Below are positions 18,504-27,227 of a stretch of 64,000 bases of DNA, piece by piece; the first letter of the stretch is position 1; each line of letters starts with the position of its first letter. The stretch comes from JACTMZ01 sp044359955 (GTDB lineage Bacteria; Verrucomicrobiota; Verrucomicrobiia; Chthoniobacterales; JACTMZ01), in assembly GCA_044359955.1 (NCBI GenBank), contig JBIKLF010000001.1, forward strand, positions 1-64,000, given 5' to 3'. A program made the position numbers and the translations under genes. Under the pieces are notes generated by a model. That model saw only the letters and a program-made list of their open reading frames with translations. It searched no databases and had not been told where the DNA came from.

Positions 18504-19091
18504 ATGAAACAACTGTTTGTCACCCTGTCCGTTGCCGCGGCCCTCTGTTCCTTCGCCGCCACCCCCGCCTTGGCCCAGATGAAAGTCGGCATCGTCGACA
18601 TGAACAAAGTCTTCACCAGCTACTACAAAACCAAGGATGCCGAAGCGCGTCTTAATGACGCCCGCGCGCAGGCCAAGACCGACCTCGACGGCCGCCTCGA
18701 GACCCTCAAAGGCAACATGGAGGAGATCAACAAACTCGAAGCCGACGCCAAGAAGCCCGAACTCACGGCCGACAAGCAGCAGGCGGCCATTCGCGCCCGC
18801 GACGAAAAAATCAATGAAGTGCGCAATCTCGACCGCGAAATCGGCGAGTTCCGTCAGACCCGCGAGCGCCAGTTGCAAGAGCAGTTCATGCGCATGCGCG
18901 GCGACATTGTGCAGGACATCATGAAGGTCGTTGATGCCAAGGTTAAGGCCGAGGGCTTTGAATTGGTCTTCGACAAATCCGGCCAAGGCATCAGCCAAGT
19001 TCCCGTTGTCCTCTACTCGGCGCCATCGATGGATTTCAGCGACACGGTCGTGACGCAGCTGAACGCCAGCGCGCCGAAGAAAGCCGATTAA
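18504..19091 (+). CDS. skp: OmpH/Skp-family periplasmic chaperone
   Basis: A 195-residue precursor with a signal peptide (about 1-24, ending ALA) followed by QMKVGIVDMNKVF, the usual first strand of Skp. The middle (about 45-140) is highly charged and predicted as long helical arms, and the C-terminal part returns to a short beta segment. Skp holds unfolded outer-membrane proteins in the periplasm for delivery to BamA. Its place between bamA and lpxD supports the call. Confidence 0.92.
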   Translation: MKQLFVTLSVAAALCSFAATPALAQMKVGIVDMNKVFTSYYKTKDAEARLNDARAQAKTDLDGRLETLKGNMEEINKLEADAKKPELTADKQQAAIRARDEKINEVRNLDREIGEFRQTRERQLQEQFMRMRGDIVQDIMKVVDAKVKAEGFELVFDKSGQGISQVPVVLYSAPSMDFSDTVVTQLNASAPKKAD

Positions 19092-19129
19092 CGGGGTCTA
19101 TCCCGCGGCCTCCGCGCCGGCCCCGATCC

Positions 19130-20143
19130 ATGCCGACTGTCGCCGAGTTAGCCGCCCTCGTGGGCGGCGAGCACCCCACCGGGCACGGGTCCGTGACCAT
19201 CACGGGCCCGGCGGCCTTGGCCGAAGCGCAGCCCGGCGAAATTTCCTTTTTCGGTCATCCCCGCTACGCGGCGGATCTCAAGACGACCAAGGCCGCCGCC
19301 GTCCTTGTTCCGCGCGACTTTTCCGGCGAAACCCCGGCCGTCTGCATCCGCGTCGAGGATCCCTCGGCGGCCTTCACGGCGGTCACTCACCGGTTTATCC
19401 CTGCCCCGGTGGCTCCGCCGTCGGGAGTGCACCCCTCTGCCACGGTGGACTCATCCGCCAAGATTGCGCCCGGTGCCTGCGTGCAGGCCCAGGCGGTGAT
19501 CGAGGCCGGGGTCACGGTGGGCGAGGGGACCGTCATTGGCGCCGGCTGCTACCTTGGAAAAAACGCCACGATCGGCGCGGGGTGCTTGCTCCACGCACAC
19601 ACCGTCGTGCGGGAGGACTGCATCCTCGGCGACCGCGTGATCCTGCATTGCGGGGTGGTGGTCGGGTCGGATGGCTTCGGCTATGACACCAAAGACGGCT
19701 GTCACCACAAAATCCCCCAGATTGGCTGCGTGATCGTCGGCCATGATGTCGAGATCGGGGCCAACACAACGATCGACCGCGCGCGCTTTGGACGGACGGT
19801 GATCGGCGAGGGCACCAAGATCGACAACCTTGTCATGATCGCGCACAACGTCGTCATCGGACGGCATTGCATCATCTGCGCCCAAGTCGGCATTTCCGGC
19901 AGCACCCAGATCGGCGACTACGTCGTCATCGCCGGGCAGGCCGGTTTGGTCGGACACATCAAGGTCGGCAATGGAGCCATCATCGGTGCCCAGAGCGGCC
20001 TGAGCAACGACCTCGAGCCCAAGGCCATCGTGGTGGGCAGTCCCCCGCGTCCGATCGGCGAGTGGAAGCGCGGCATTGTCCGGTTGGACCGGCTCGGCCA
20101 ACTTTACGATCGCGTGAAAAAGCTCGAGCAGCGGGCCGGCTGA
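19130..20143 (+). CDS. lpxD: UDP-3-O-acylglucosamine N-acyltransferase
   Basis: Third enzyme of lipid A synthesis: transfers a hydroxyacyl chain from acyl carrier protein to UDP-3-O-acyl-glucosamine. The 337 residues comprise an N-terminal uridine-binding domain (AEAQPGEISFF), a left-handed beta-helix of hexapeptide repeats and a C-terminal helix (RLGQLYDRVKKLEQ). The catalytic histidine lies in MIAHNVVIG, and HHKIPQIG is the usual substrate loop. It shows that the organism makes LPS. cutA follows after three bases. Confidence 0.95.
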   Translation: MPTVAELAALVGGEHPTGHGSVTITGPAALAEAQPGEISFFGHPRYAADLKTTKAAAVLVPRDFSGETPAVCIRVEDPSAAFTAVTHRFIPAPVAPPSGVHPSATVDSSAKIAPGACVQAQAVIEAGVTVGEGTVIGAGCYLGKNATIGAGCLLHAHTVVREDCILGDRVILHCGVVVGSDGFGYDTKDGCHHKIPQIGCVIVGHDVEIGANTTIDRARFGRTVIGEGTKIDNLVMIAHNVVIGRHCIICAQVGISGSTQIGDYVVIAGQAGLVGHIKVGNGAIIGAQSGLSNDLEPKAIVVGSPPRPIGEWKRGIVRLDRLGQLYDRVKKLEQRAG

Positions 20144-20146
20144 CCC

Positions 20147-20464
20147 ATGGTTCTGCTCGTTTTTTGCAGCTTTCCCGACGAGGAAGCGGCCGCTGCGGTG
20201 ACGACCAGCCTCGTGGCCGAGAAGTTGGTCGCCTGTGGGAGCATCATCCCCGGAGTGCGCTCGATCTACGCGTGGGAGGGAAAACTCGAGGACAACACGG
20301 AAGTCATGGTTCTCTTCAAGACCTCCGGACCGCTCTACGCCAAGCTGGAAAAGCGTCTCGCCCGCCTCCATCCCTACGAAACGCCCGAGATCGTCGCCAT
20401 CGAGGCCGGCGCCGTGGCCAAGCCCTACGCGGCCTGGCTGGCCGCGAGTTTGGCTGGCGCGTGA
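20147..20464 (+). CDS. cutA: CutA-family divalent cation tolerance protein
   Basis: A 105-residue ferredoxin-like protein of the usual CutA size. It has the N-terminal strand VLLVFCSFPDEEAA, the conserved LVACGSIIPGVRSIYAWEGKLE and the C-terminal HPYETPEIVAI. CutA forms trimers and was linked to copper tolerance in E. coli, although its true function remains unsettled. The gene begins three bases after lpxD and ends three bases before the next gene, so it is translated as part of the envelope array. Confidence 0.93.
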   Translation: MVLLVFCSFPDEEAAAAVTTSLVAEKLVACGSIIPGVRSIYAWEGKLEDNTEVMVLFKTSGPLYAKLEKRLARLHPYETPEIVAIEAGAVAKPYAAWLAASLAGA

Positions 20465-20467
20465 GCG

Positions 20468-21262
20468 ATGAAGAAACGTTCCGCGCCGCGGAGCTTGGGG
20501 GCGGCCGGCGTATTGGCGCTGCTTGGTTCGGTCGCCGCTGCAGCCGACTATGCCTTGATTTACAATGGGCGCGTCGCGGCGGAGGACTGTCCCGAAGCGG
20601 CGGCGGCCGTGGCGCGGGAGGCCGGACTTTCGGTCAGGTTTGTTTCCGATCTCCACCAGCTGCCCGGCCTGCTCGACCGCGCCGCCATCTTCATCATCGG
20701 CGGCACCGACGACGACCTTGACCCTCTCATCGCGGACTTCACGCCGGCCGTCAAAAAAGCCGTGCAGGACTATGTGCGGGGAGGCGGGTGTTATCTGGGA
20801 ATCTGCGGCGGAGCTTACCTGGCCGCCACAGGCTACCGGGAGAATGGGCGCTATGTCCCCCTGCTTGGTCTCATCCCGGCGGAGCCCCACGAGTTTGAGG
20901 CCGGCAACTATGCCGAACAAATACTTCCGATTCGCTGGATGGGCGCGACCTATCCCATGTATTTCCAAGGTGGTCCTGCCTTCGAGCTGACCGCACCGGC
21001 TCGCGTCCAAGTCATCGCAAAGTATGCCGGCGGACAGGTCGCTGCTCTTGTCAGCTCCTACGGCCGGGGTAAGGTGGCGGCGATCGGCCCTCACCCCGAG
21101 GCCGACGCTGCCTGGACTGATCATCTGCCTCGGGCCGAACCTTGGGCCTCCACCCGTCATCTGCTTGTGGAGTTGCTGCGGCAGATGCTGGCGCCGGAGC
21201 CGGTGCCGGCCGAGGGCGTGCAGACCAACCTTGCGCCTGACCATCCAAGCGCGGCACGATAA
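20468..21262 (+). CDS. Exported BPL_N-type (glutamine-amidotransferase-like) protein
   Basis: A 264-residue protein with a signal peptide (about 1-25, ending AAA), followed by a class I glutamine-amidotransferase-like fold of the BPL_N kind. Seen are YNGRVAAEDC, the glycine-rich IFIIGGTDDDL, the nucleophile elbow YLGICGGAYLA with a cysteine, and HPEAD near the C-terminus at the position of the catalytic histidine. The BPL_N domain occurs fused to some eukaryotic biotin-protein ligases, and as stand-alone bacterial proteins of unknown role. A secreted form inside an envelope operon is noteworthy; its function is not known. Confidence 0.78.
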   Translation: MKKRSAPRSLGAAGVLALLGSVAAAADYALIYNGRVAAEDCPEAAAAVAREAGLSVRFVSDLHQLPGLLDRAAIFIIGGTDDDLDPLIADFTPAVKKAVQDYVRGGGCYLGICGGAYLAATGYRENGRYVPLLGLIPAEPHEFEAGNYAEQILPIRWMGATYPMYFQGGPAFELTAPARVQVIAKYAGGQVAALVSSYGRGKVAAIGPHPEADAAWTDHLPRAEPWASTRHLLVELLRQMLAPEPVPAEGVQTNLAPDHPSAAR

Positions 21263-21271
21263 CGCCCTTCC

Positions 21272-22099
21272 ATGACCATCCTTGATCGCATCCTGCCCGA
21301 CGTGCGTCGTGAGTTGGACGAGGCGCGCGCGGCCGTGCCGTTCGACGAGATCAAACAGCTCGCGGCCGACGCGCCGGCGCCGCGTGATTTTGCCGGTGTG
21401 CTCACGGCGCACGGCTTCGGCTTGATTGCCGAAATCAAGCGCCGTTCCCCGAGCATGGGCGAGATGCGGGCGGAAAATGTTGTCGCGGCCGCCGCGGCCT
21501 ATGAAGCGGAGCCCCTGGTGCGTGCGGTTTCCGTGCTGACCAATACAACGCACTTCGGCATGGACATGGATGACTTGCGGCGGATTGCCGCCACCTCGAC
21601 CAAACCCGTGTTGCGCAAGGATTTCATCCTCGATCCGTATCAGGTCTATGCGGCGCGTGCCGCCGGTGCCGATGCGGTGCTGCTCATGGCCAATGTTCTT
21701 TCGGCCGAGCAGATGCGCGAGTTGCACGGGACCGTGCTCGAACTCGGGATGGAGGCGCTTTTCGAGGTTCATGAGGCGGCGGAAATCGAGGCCTTGCCCG
21801 GCACGGCCCGGATCGTGGGGATCAACAGCCGCAAATTCAAATCGCACCGCGGATTTGTCGCCGCGGGGGACAATGCCGAGGAGGACTTCAGCCTCGATTT
21901 CGCGGCCTTCGAATTGGCCGAAAGCCTCCCGGCCGGCTGCGTGCGGGTGGCCGAAAGCGGGGTGACGCCGGAGAGTGTGGCCCCGCTGGCCCGGCACTTC
22001 GACGCGGCGCTGGTCGGCACCTCCTTGCTCCGCGATCCGCGCGGGGTGGCCGCCGCCCTGGACGATTTTGCCCGCGCGCTTGCCGGAAGGCCCGCCTGA
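21272..22099 (+). CDS. trpC: Indole-3-glycerol phosphate synthase
   Basis: Closes the indole ring in tryptophan synthesis, converting CdRP to indole-3-glycerol phosphate. The 275-residue TIM barrel has the family motifs LIAEIKRRSPSMG, LRKDFILDPYQV, ADAVLLMANVL, GINSRKF (usually GINNRNL) and the phosphate-binding AESGV plus ALVGTSLLR. It stands apart from other trp genes, tucked between the BPL_N gene and ruvB, which is common outside enterobacteria. No attenuator-like leader is evident. Confidence 0.94.
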   Translation: MTILDRILPDVRRELDEARAAVPFDEIKQLAADAPAPRDFAGVLTAHGFGLIAEIKRRSPSMGEMRAENVVAAAAAYEAEPLVRAVSVLTNTTHFGMDMDDLRRIAATSTKPVLRKDFILDPYQVYAARAAGADAVLLMANVLSAEQMRELHGTVLELGMEALFEVHEAAEIEALPGTARIVGINSRKFKSHRGFVAAGDNAEEDFSLDFAAFELAESLPAGCVRVAESGVTPESVAPLARHFDAALVGTSLLRDPRGVAAALDDFARALAGRPA

Positions 22100-22117
22100 G
22101 GTTCATTCTGCGTGGCT

Positions 22118-23149
22118 ATGGCGGGCAAAGACTTTCTGCGCGAGGCGGCCGAGGCCCCCGAGACACCGCTCGATGTGTCCTTGCGGCCGCCGATGTTTGC
22201 CGAATTCACCGGGCAGGCCCGCATTGTCGAACGGCTCGAGTTGATGGTCGATGCGGCCAAGGCGCGCGGTGACGCGCTCCAGCACATTTTGCTCTCCGGA
22301 CCGCCGGGACTGGGCAAAACCACCCTCGCTCTCATTTTGGGCAACGCCATGGGCGCCGAAGTGAAGTGCACCAGCGGTCCGACCATTGAAAAAGCGGGCG
22401 ACCTGGCCGGCTTGCTCACCACCCTGCCGCCCGGGGCCATTCTTTTCATCGACGAAATCCACCGCCTGCAGCCCGCCATTGAGGAATACCTTTATCCCGC
22501 GATGGAAGACTACAAAGTCGACATCATCATCGACCAAGGACCCAATGCGCGCAGCGTGCGGCTCAATCTGCCGAAGTTCACTTTGGTTGGCGCGACGACC
22601 CGCTCCGGCATGATCAGCGCCCCGTTGCGCTCGCGCTTCGGCATGAGCTGCCGGCTCGACTATTACGAGGCTTCCGACCTCGTGCAAATCGTCGAGCGCA
22701 GTGCCGGTCTGCTCGATGTGCCGATCGATGCCGGTGGTTCGCGCGAGATTGCCAACCGCGCCCGCGGCACGCCGCGCATTGCCAACAACCTGCTCCAGTG
22801 GTGCCGCGACTACGCCCAGGTGCGCGCCGAGGGAACGATCACCGCGGAGTCGGCCTCCGCCGCGCTGGCCATGCTCGACATCGACGGCGACGGGCTGGAT
22901 GAAATGGACAAGCGGATCCTCGAGACCATTGTGCACCGTTTCGGGGGAGGCCCGGTCGGGCTCAACTCCCTTGCCGTGGCCGTGGGTGAGGAATCCGGGA
23001 CCCTCGAGGAGGTGCACGAGCCCTTTCTCATCATGCGCGGCTATTTGCACCGCACCCCGCAGGGCCGGGCCGCCATGCCGGCCGCTTACACCAAGCTCGG
23101 ACTCACCGCGCCGGCCCGGGGGACCCAGCAGAATCTCTTCGACGCCTGA
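22118..23149 (+). CDS. ruvB: Holliday junction branch migration helicase RuvB
   Basis: AAA+ motor that drives branch migration with RuvA. The 343 residues contain Walker A GPPGLGKTT, Walker B DEIHRL, sensor 1 LVGATTRSG, the arginine-finger stretch LRSRFGM and the C-terminal winged helix (RGYLHRTPQGR). I chose ATG 22118 (MAGKDF); an in-frame GTG two codons upstream at 22112 is also possible. ruvA and ruvC are not in the window. An ABC exporter gene follows after 14 bases. Confidence 0.96.
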   Translation: MAGKDFLREAAEAPETPLDVSLRPPMFAEFTGQARIVERLELMVDAAKARGDALQHILLSGPPGLGKTTLALILGNAMGAEVKCTSGPTIEKAGDLAGLLTTLPPGAILFIDEIHRLQPAIEEYLYPAMEDYKVDIIIDQGPNARSVRLNLPKFTLVGATTRSGMISAPLRSRFGMSCRLDYYEASDLVQIVERSAGLLDVPIDAGGSREIANRARGTPRIANNLLQWCRDYAQVRAEGTITAESASAALAMLDIDGDGLDEMDKRILETIVHRFGGGPVGLNSLAVAVGEESGTLEEVHEPFLIMRGYLHRTPQGRAAMPAAYTKLGLTAPARGTQQNLFDA

Positions 23150-23163
23150 GTCGCCGGGTTTTC

Positions 23164-24948
23164 ATGAGCATCTACCGCCGCACGCTCGCTTATTATCGTC
23201 CGTTCCTCGGCGAAACGCTCCTTGCCCTCGGTTTCGGTTTAGTCGTCACCGGACTCAACTTGCTCAAGCCGTGGCCCTTCAAATACATCGTCGACGGCAT
23301 TCTCTCGCCGGCTACGGCCGGCACTGCGGCGACGCGGGCCCAATTGGAGCAATGGTTCGGGTCGGCCGCGGATCCGGCCAACATGATCCTCTTCCTCTGC
23401 CTGGCCCTGGTCGTCATCACCGTGCTGGCCGGCCTGGCCAATCTCGGCTCGAGCTATCTCCTGATCAATGCCGGCCTCAAGTCTCTCGTCCGCATCCGCA
23501 CGGAGCTCTATGCGCACCTGCAACGGCTTTCGCTGAAGTTTCATGATACCCGGCGTTCAAGCGACTCCAGTTTCCGGGTGGCTTATGACACCCAGTCGAT
23601 CCAGACGATTTACAACCGAGGTTTTACCAACATTTTTTCCTCCGGCATCATGCTCGTGGCCACGTTCGTCATCATGATCCGGCTCGATGCCAAGCTCACC
23701 TTTCTCTCCCTTGCCGTCGTCCCGCTGATTGTTCTGGCCATCTACTATTTCGCGAAAAAAATCCGTTCTCAAAGCACGGCTATCCAGGAACGGGAGAGCG
23801 CCCTGCTGGCCACCGTGCAGGAGGGACTGGCCTCGGTGCGCATGGTGCATGCTTTCGGACAGGAAGACCGCGAGGTCGGCCAGTTCCACCGCCGCGCGCA
23901 CGAGAGCCTGCTGGCCAACCTGCGGTTGACCTTCACCAATGTGACCAGCGCCCTGGTGGTGGGAACCCTCATGGCAGCCGGCACGGCGGTGCTCTACTAT
24001 GTCGGCTCGCTCCACGTGCTCGAGGGCAAGTTGACCCTTGGCGATCTGCTCGTCTTTGGATCTTACCTTCTCATGCTTTATGCGCCGCTGGAGCAATTGA
24101 CCTATACGGCCTGGGCGATGGAAGGTGCGGCGGCGGGCGCGCGTCGTTGTTTCGATATCCTCGACCGCGAGGATGATGTGCGCGACGCACCGGATGCGAC
24201 GCCGATCGGGGTGGTGCAGGGGGATATCACCATGCGTTCGGTCGATTTCGGCTACGACGAACGCCGGCAAATTCTTCACGACGTGAATTTGCGCGTGGTG
24301 CATGGAGAGAGCGTGGCCATTGTCGGCGGGACCGGTGCGGGTAAGAGCACGTTCCTCAGTCTGGTGCCCCGGTTTTACGATCCGACGCGCGGGGATGTCT
24401 TGGTCGATGACCGCAACCTCAAGGACGTGACCAAGAAATCATTGCGCGGCAATATCAGCATGGTCTTGCAGGACACCCTCCTCTTCTCGACGACGGTGCG
24501 GGAGAATATCGCCTACGGCCGCCCTGAAGCCACGGAGGACGAAATCATCGAGGCGGCACAGCGTGCGCAGGCCTACGATTTCATCACCCGCATGCCGGAC
24601 GGGTTTTCCAGCCAGGTTGGCGAGCGGGGCGGGCACCTCAGTGTCGGCCAGCGCCAGCGCATCGGTATTGCGCGGGCCTTCCTCAAAAATGCGCCGATCC
24701 TCCTGCTCGACGAACCGACGTCCGCGCTCGACGCCACGACGGAGGAGGCGATCATGTCGGTCATTGGCGAACTGATGAAGGGCCGCACCACGCTCATGGT
24801 GACGCACCGGCTGAACACTGCTCATCGTTTCGACCGCATCGTTGTTCTTGAAAACGGGCACATTGTGGAGGAGGGAACGGGTCCGGACCTGCTGGCCCGC
24901 GGCGGGGCTTACGCGAAAATGTTCACCGCGGGACATTACGAATCATGA
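23164..24948 (+). CDS. ABC transporter, fused permease and ATPase (MsbA-like)
   Basis: A 594-residue half-transporter, expected to work as a homodimer in the inner membrane. The N-terminal part (about 1-320) holds six transmembrane segments. The C-terminal ATPase has Walker A GGTGAGKST (about 387), the signature LSVGQRQR (about 492), Walker B ILLLDEPTS and the switch histidine in MVTHRL. Families of this form export lipids, LPS precursors or drugs. Its place after LPS genes and its 4-base overlap with a glycosyltransferase-like gene fit a lipid or glycolipid substrate, but that is inference. Confidence 0.9.
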   Translation: MSIYRRTLAYYRPFLGETLLALGFGLVVTGLNLLKPWPFKYIVDGILSPATAGTAATRAQLEQWFGSAADPANMILFLCLALVVITVLAGLANLGSSYLLINAGLKSLVRIRTELYAHLQRLSLKFHDTRRSSDSSFRVAYDTQSIQTIYNRGFTNIFSSGIMLVATFVIMIRLDAKLTFLSLAVVPLIVLAIYYFAKKIRSQSTAIQERESALLATVQEGLASVRMVHAFGQEDREVGQFHRRAHESLLANLRLTFTNVTSALVVGTLMAAGTAVLYYVGSLHVLEGKLTLGDLLVFGSYLLMLYAPLEQLTYTAWAMEGAAAGARRCFDILDREDDVRDAPDATPIGVVQGDITMRSVDFGYDERRQILHDVNLRVVHGESVAIVGGTGAGKSTFLSLVPRFYDPTRGDVLVDDRNLKDVTKKSLRGNISMVLQDTLLFSTTVRENIAYGRPEATEDEIIEAAQRAQAYDFITRMPDGFSSQVGERGGHLSVGQRQRIGIARAFLKNAPILLLDEPTSALDATTEEAIMSVIGELMKGRTTLMVTHRLNTAHRFDRIVVLENGHIVEEGTGPDLLARGGAYAKMFTAGHYES

Positions 24949-26117
24949 GCCGCAAAAAAATTGTCGTCCTCGGTTTCATGGGCACCTGTCCGGTGGCCGG
25001 AGTGATCTGGCAACATTTGCACTACATTGTTGGACTCCAGCGACTCGGCCATGAGGTGTGGTATGTCGAGGACGGCACCCGCTATCCCTACGACCCGGAG
25101 GCATTCACCATCACGGAGGACATTTCTTACGCCTCCCGTATGCTTGCGCGGTTGGCCGACGAATACGGCTTTGCCGGCCGGTGGTGTTTCTGCGGACGCT
25201 ACGGGGGCGAGCCACGTATGGCGGGTCTGGACCTCGCGGGGTTGCGCGCGCTTTACCGTGATTGCCATGCGGCGCTCAACGTCTGTGGAAGTCACGAGCT
25301 GAACGACGACCTGCTGGCTATCCGCCGCTTGATCTACGTCGAGAGCGACCCGGGCGTCGAGCAGATCAAAATCGATTCGGGTGACGCCACAGTGCGGGAT
25401 TACTTGTCGCGTCATGCCGCGCTTTTCACTTTCGGTGAGGCGGTCGGAACACCGCGTTTCCCCGTGCCCTTGCACGGTCTCGAGTGGTTGCCCACGCGGC
25501 AGCCGGTGGTCACGGATTTCTGGAAAACGGATAACGCGCCCGCCGCCGGCGCGCTTTACACCTCGATCTGCAATTGGTCGACCAGCGGTAAAAAGGACAT
25601 CGATTGGCGTGGCGACCGGTATTTGTGGAGCAAGTCGTTGGAGTTTTTGCAATTTGTCGGCGCCCCGCGCCTTTGCGGCGAGACCTTCGAGTTGGCCACC
25701 GATATCAAGGATGCCGGCGAGAAGAAGAAGTTTGAGGATAACGACTGGCGGCTGGTCGATCCCCACGCGCTGAGTATCGACTGGAATCGCTACCGGGATT
25801 ACATCCGCCACTCCAAGGGCGAGTTCACTGTGGCCAAGGACCAATACGCGCGCCTCCATACCGGATGGTTCAGCGACCGCTCCGCCTGCTACCTCGCGGC
25901 GGGGCGTCCGGTCATCACCCAGGAGACGGGTTTCACGGCGTTTTACGGGGGGAAGGAAGGACTACTCGCCTTTCGCACCATGGCGGATGTGGAGGCTGCG
26001 GCCGCGGCTGTGCAGGCGGATTACGCACGGCACTCGCGCGCGGCCGCGGAAATTGCCCGGGAATATTTCGAAGCGGAAAAAGTGCTCGCCTCCCTGCTTG
26101 ATCGCGCCGGGGTGTAA
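24945..26117 (+). CDS. Glycosyltransferase-like protein of unknown specificity
   Basis: A 390-residue protein that starts with a Rossmann-like strand (KKIVVLGFMG) and the phrase GLQRLGHEVWYVED, as in GT-B glycosyltransferases. Near the C-terminus, CYLAAGRPVITQETGF and the closing YARHSRAAAEIAREYFEAEKV resemble the terminal region of sugar-nucleotide-dependent GTs. It overlaps the ABC gene by ATGA, so the two are translationally coupled and probably act together on one envelope glycoconjugate. A decayed copy of its last 35 or so codons is found at 41.2 kb. The acceptor is unknown. Confidence 0.65.
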   Translation: MSRKKIVVLGFMGTCPVAGVIWQHLHYIVGLQRLGHEVWYVEDGTRYPYDPEAFTITEDISYASRMLARLADEYGFAGRWCFCGRYGGEPRMAGLDLAGLRALYRDCHAALNVCGSHELNDDLLAIRRLIYVESDPGVEQIKIDSGDATVRDYLSRHAALFTFGEAVGTPRFPVPLHGLEWLPTRQPVVTDFWKTDNAPAAGALYTSICNWSTSGKKDIDWRGDRYLWSKSLEFLQFVGAPRLCGETFELATDIKDAGEKKKFEDNDWRLVDPHALSIDWNRYRDYIRHSKGEFTVAKDQYARLHTGWFSDRSACYLAAGRPVITQETGFTAFYGGKEGLLAFRTMADVEAAAAAVQADYARHSRAAAEIAREYFEAEKVLASLLDRAGV

Positions 26118-26526
26118 GGTTGCGTCTTGTCGCGGGTCGCCATGGCATCACTCCAAGATCCGCTTGATGTGTTCATAGGCCTGCGGCGAGTCGGGGGAAG
26201 CCGGCAGGGCTTTGATCCTAAAAACGGAGATGAGAGTTGACCGATGAGAGCCGGAGTCCGCCGCGGCGGACGGAGACAGGTCGCCGTAGCGACCAATTGA
26301 GAGATTGGGCAGCAAGGCGATACGCCGCAGCCCAGCATCACCCTTGGGGTGACGGAGCGGAAATGGGCAAGCCTTTGATTTTCAGTCCCTCATTTGCCTC
26401 CGGCTGTCTACGCTTCGCTGCGGCTCTCAACCATAGACCCTCAACTTCCTTTCTAGGTTGATTCATTCTCCCAGCGCTCTGCCATGACTGCCTTTGTAGC
26501 CCGCAATGGATTTCCGTGAGGGAGCC
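26118..26526. other. Gene-free stretch left of the RAYT-type element
   Basis: About 400 bases with only short, non-protein-like open frames. There are small palindromic pieces (for example GTCCGCCGCGGCGGAC near 26258) but no larger structure I can name. It separates the conserved envelope array from the accessory block. Confidence 0.6.
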
Positions 26527-26583
26527 AAAGGGGTCAGTCATGGTTTATTGACATTTCTCTCAGGGCAGGGTCTAAACTCCCCC

Positions 26584-26888
26584 ATGCCAAAGCAGATTGG
26601 CATCGAGTTTCCGGGGGCGATGTATCACGTGATGGCGCGTAGGGATCGGAGGGAGGCCATTGTGCGGGATGATAAAGATCGGCGGACGTTTGTGAGGACG
26701 CTGGGGCAGGCGTGTGAGCGTGCGGGGTTCCGGGTGCAGGGGGGGTGTTGATGACGAACCATTACCACCTGCTGTTGGAGACGCCGGAGGTGAATCTGTC
26801 GCGGGGGATGGCGTGGATGCAGAATGCGTTAACGCGGCGTCTGAACACGCGTCACCGGCTGCGGGAGCGGTTGCCAGGGAGTCCCTGA
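26584..26888 (+). pseudogene. RAYT / Y1 (HUH) transposase, frameshifted and 3'-truncated
   Basis: The first frame, from ATG 26584, reads IGIEFPGAMYHVMARRDRREA, the usual start of REP-associated tyrosine transposases, and stops at 26749. The protein resumes in another frame from 26751 with MTNHYHLLLETPEVNLSRGM, which contains the metal-binding HYH. Adding one G to the G7 run at 26739-26745 would join the two. The second part ends at 26888, before the catalytic-tyrosine helix, exactly where a dispersed repeat begins. The gene is therefore both frameshifted and truncated. Confidence 0.85.
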
Positions 26889-26926
26889 ACCCGCGCGCGG
26901 CGGGTGTGGTTGGGGAGTAACTGGGG
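26876..26926 (+). repeat. Dispersed compound repeat, short copy
   Basis: The stretch containing AGTCCCTGAACCCG, GCGCGGCGGGTGTGGTTGG and GGAGTAACTGGGG is shared with 31357-31405 (opposite strand) and 40869-40914 (same strand). It directly truncates the RAYT-type transposase remnant. Confidence 0.85.
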
Positions 26927-27227
26927 CGGTGTTCCCATTCGTTTCGACGCCGGGGACGGCGCCGCTACATTTTGTAGCGTCGGCGTCCCCGCCGACAAAT
27001 CCAAAGGTTGGCGGCACTTTGTGCCGCGGCTACAGAAGAATCTCAAACCGCCATGGGCCGCATAACACTTCAAGTTACTCGGGAGCGCGGAGTGGCAGGA
27101 AATGCGGCTACGGATGTCAAAAATGTCAATAAGCCATGACTGACCCCTTTTGCTTGGGTCTTGAGAACTTCGTTTTGGCGTCTTTTCCCTTGGCCGCGTA
27201 GGCTTGCCGACTGGAATATTCCACACC

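Larger units (their letters stand above)
26527..27150. mobile_element. Decayed RAYT/REP-type element with 30-bp inverted ends
   Basis: The ends 26527-26556 and 27121-27150 are inverted copies matching at 29 of 30 positions (core GGGGTCAGTCATGG and TTATTGACATTT). Between them are a broken Y1-type transposase gene, a copy of a dispersed 50-bp repeat and further hairpins (for example the near-complementary pair around 26950-26992 with a TGTAGCG core). The left end lies 27 bases before the transposase start. At about 624 bp it is probably no longer able to move by itself. Confidence 0.8.

Noticed and set aside
19451..21997. An 848-codon minus-strand open frame opposite lpxD, cutA, the BPL_N gene and trpC
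   Set aside because: No domain-like content and fully antisense to four recognised genes; same for the antisense frames across bamA and argS.
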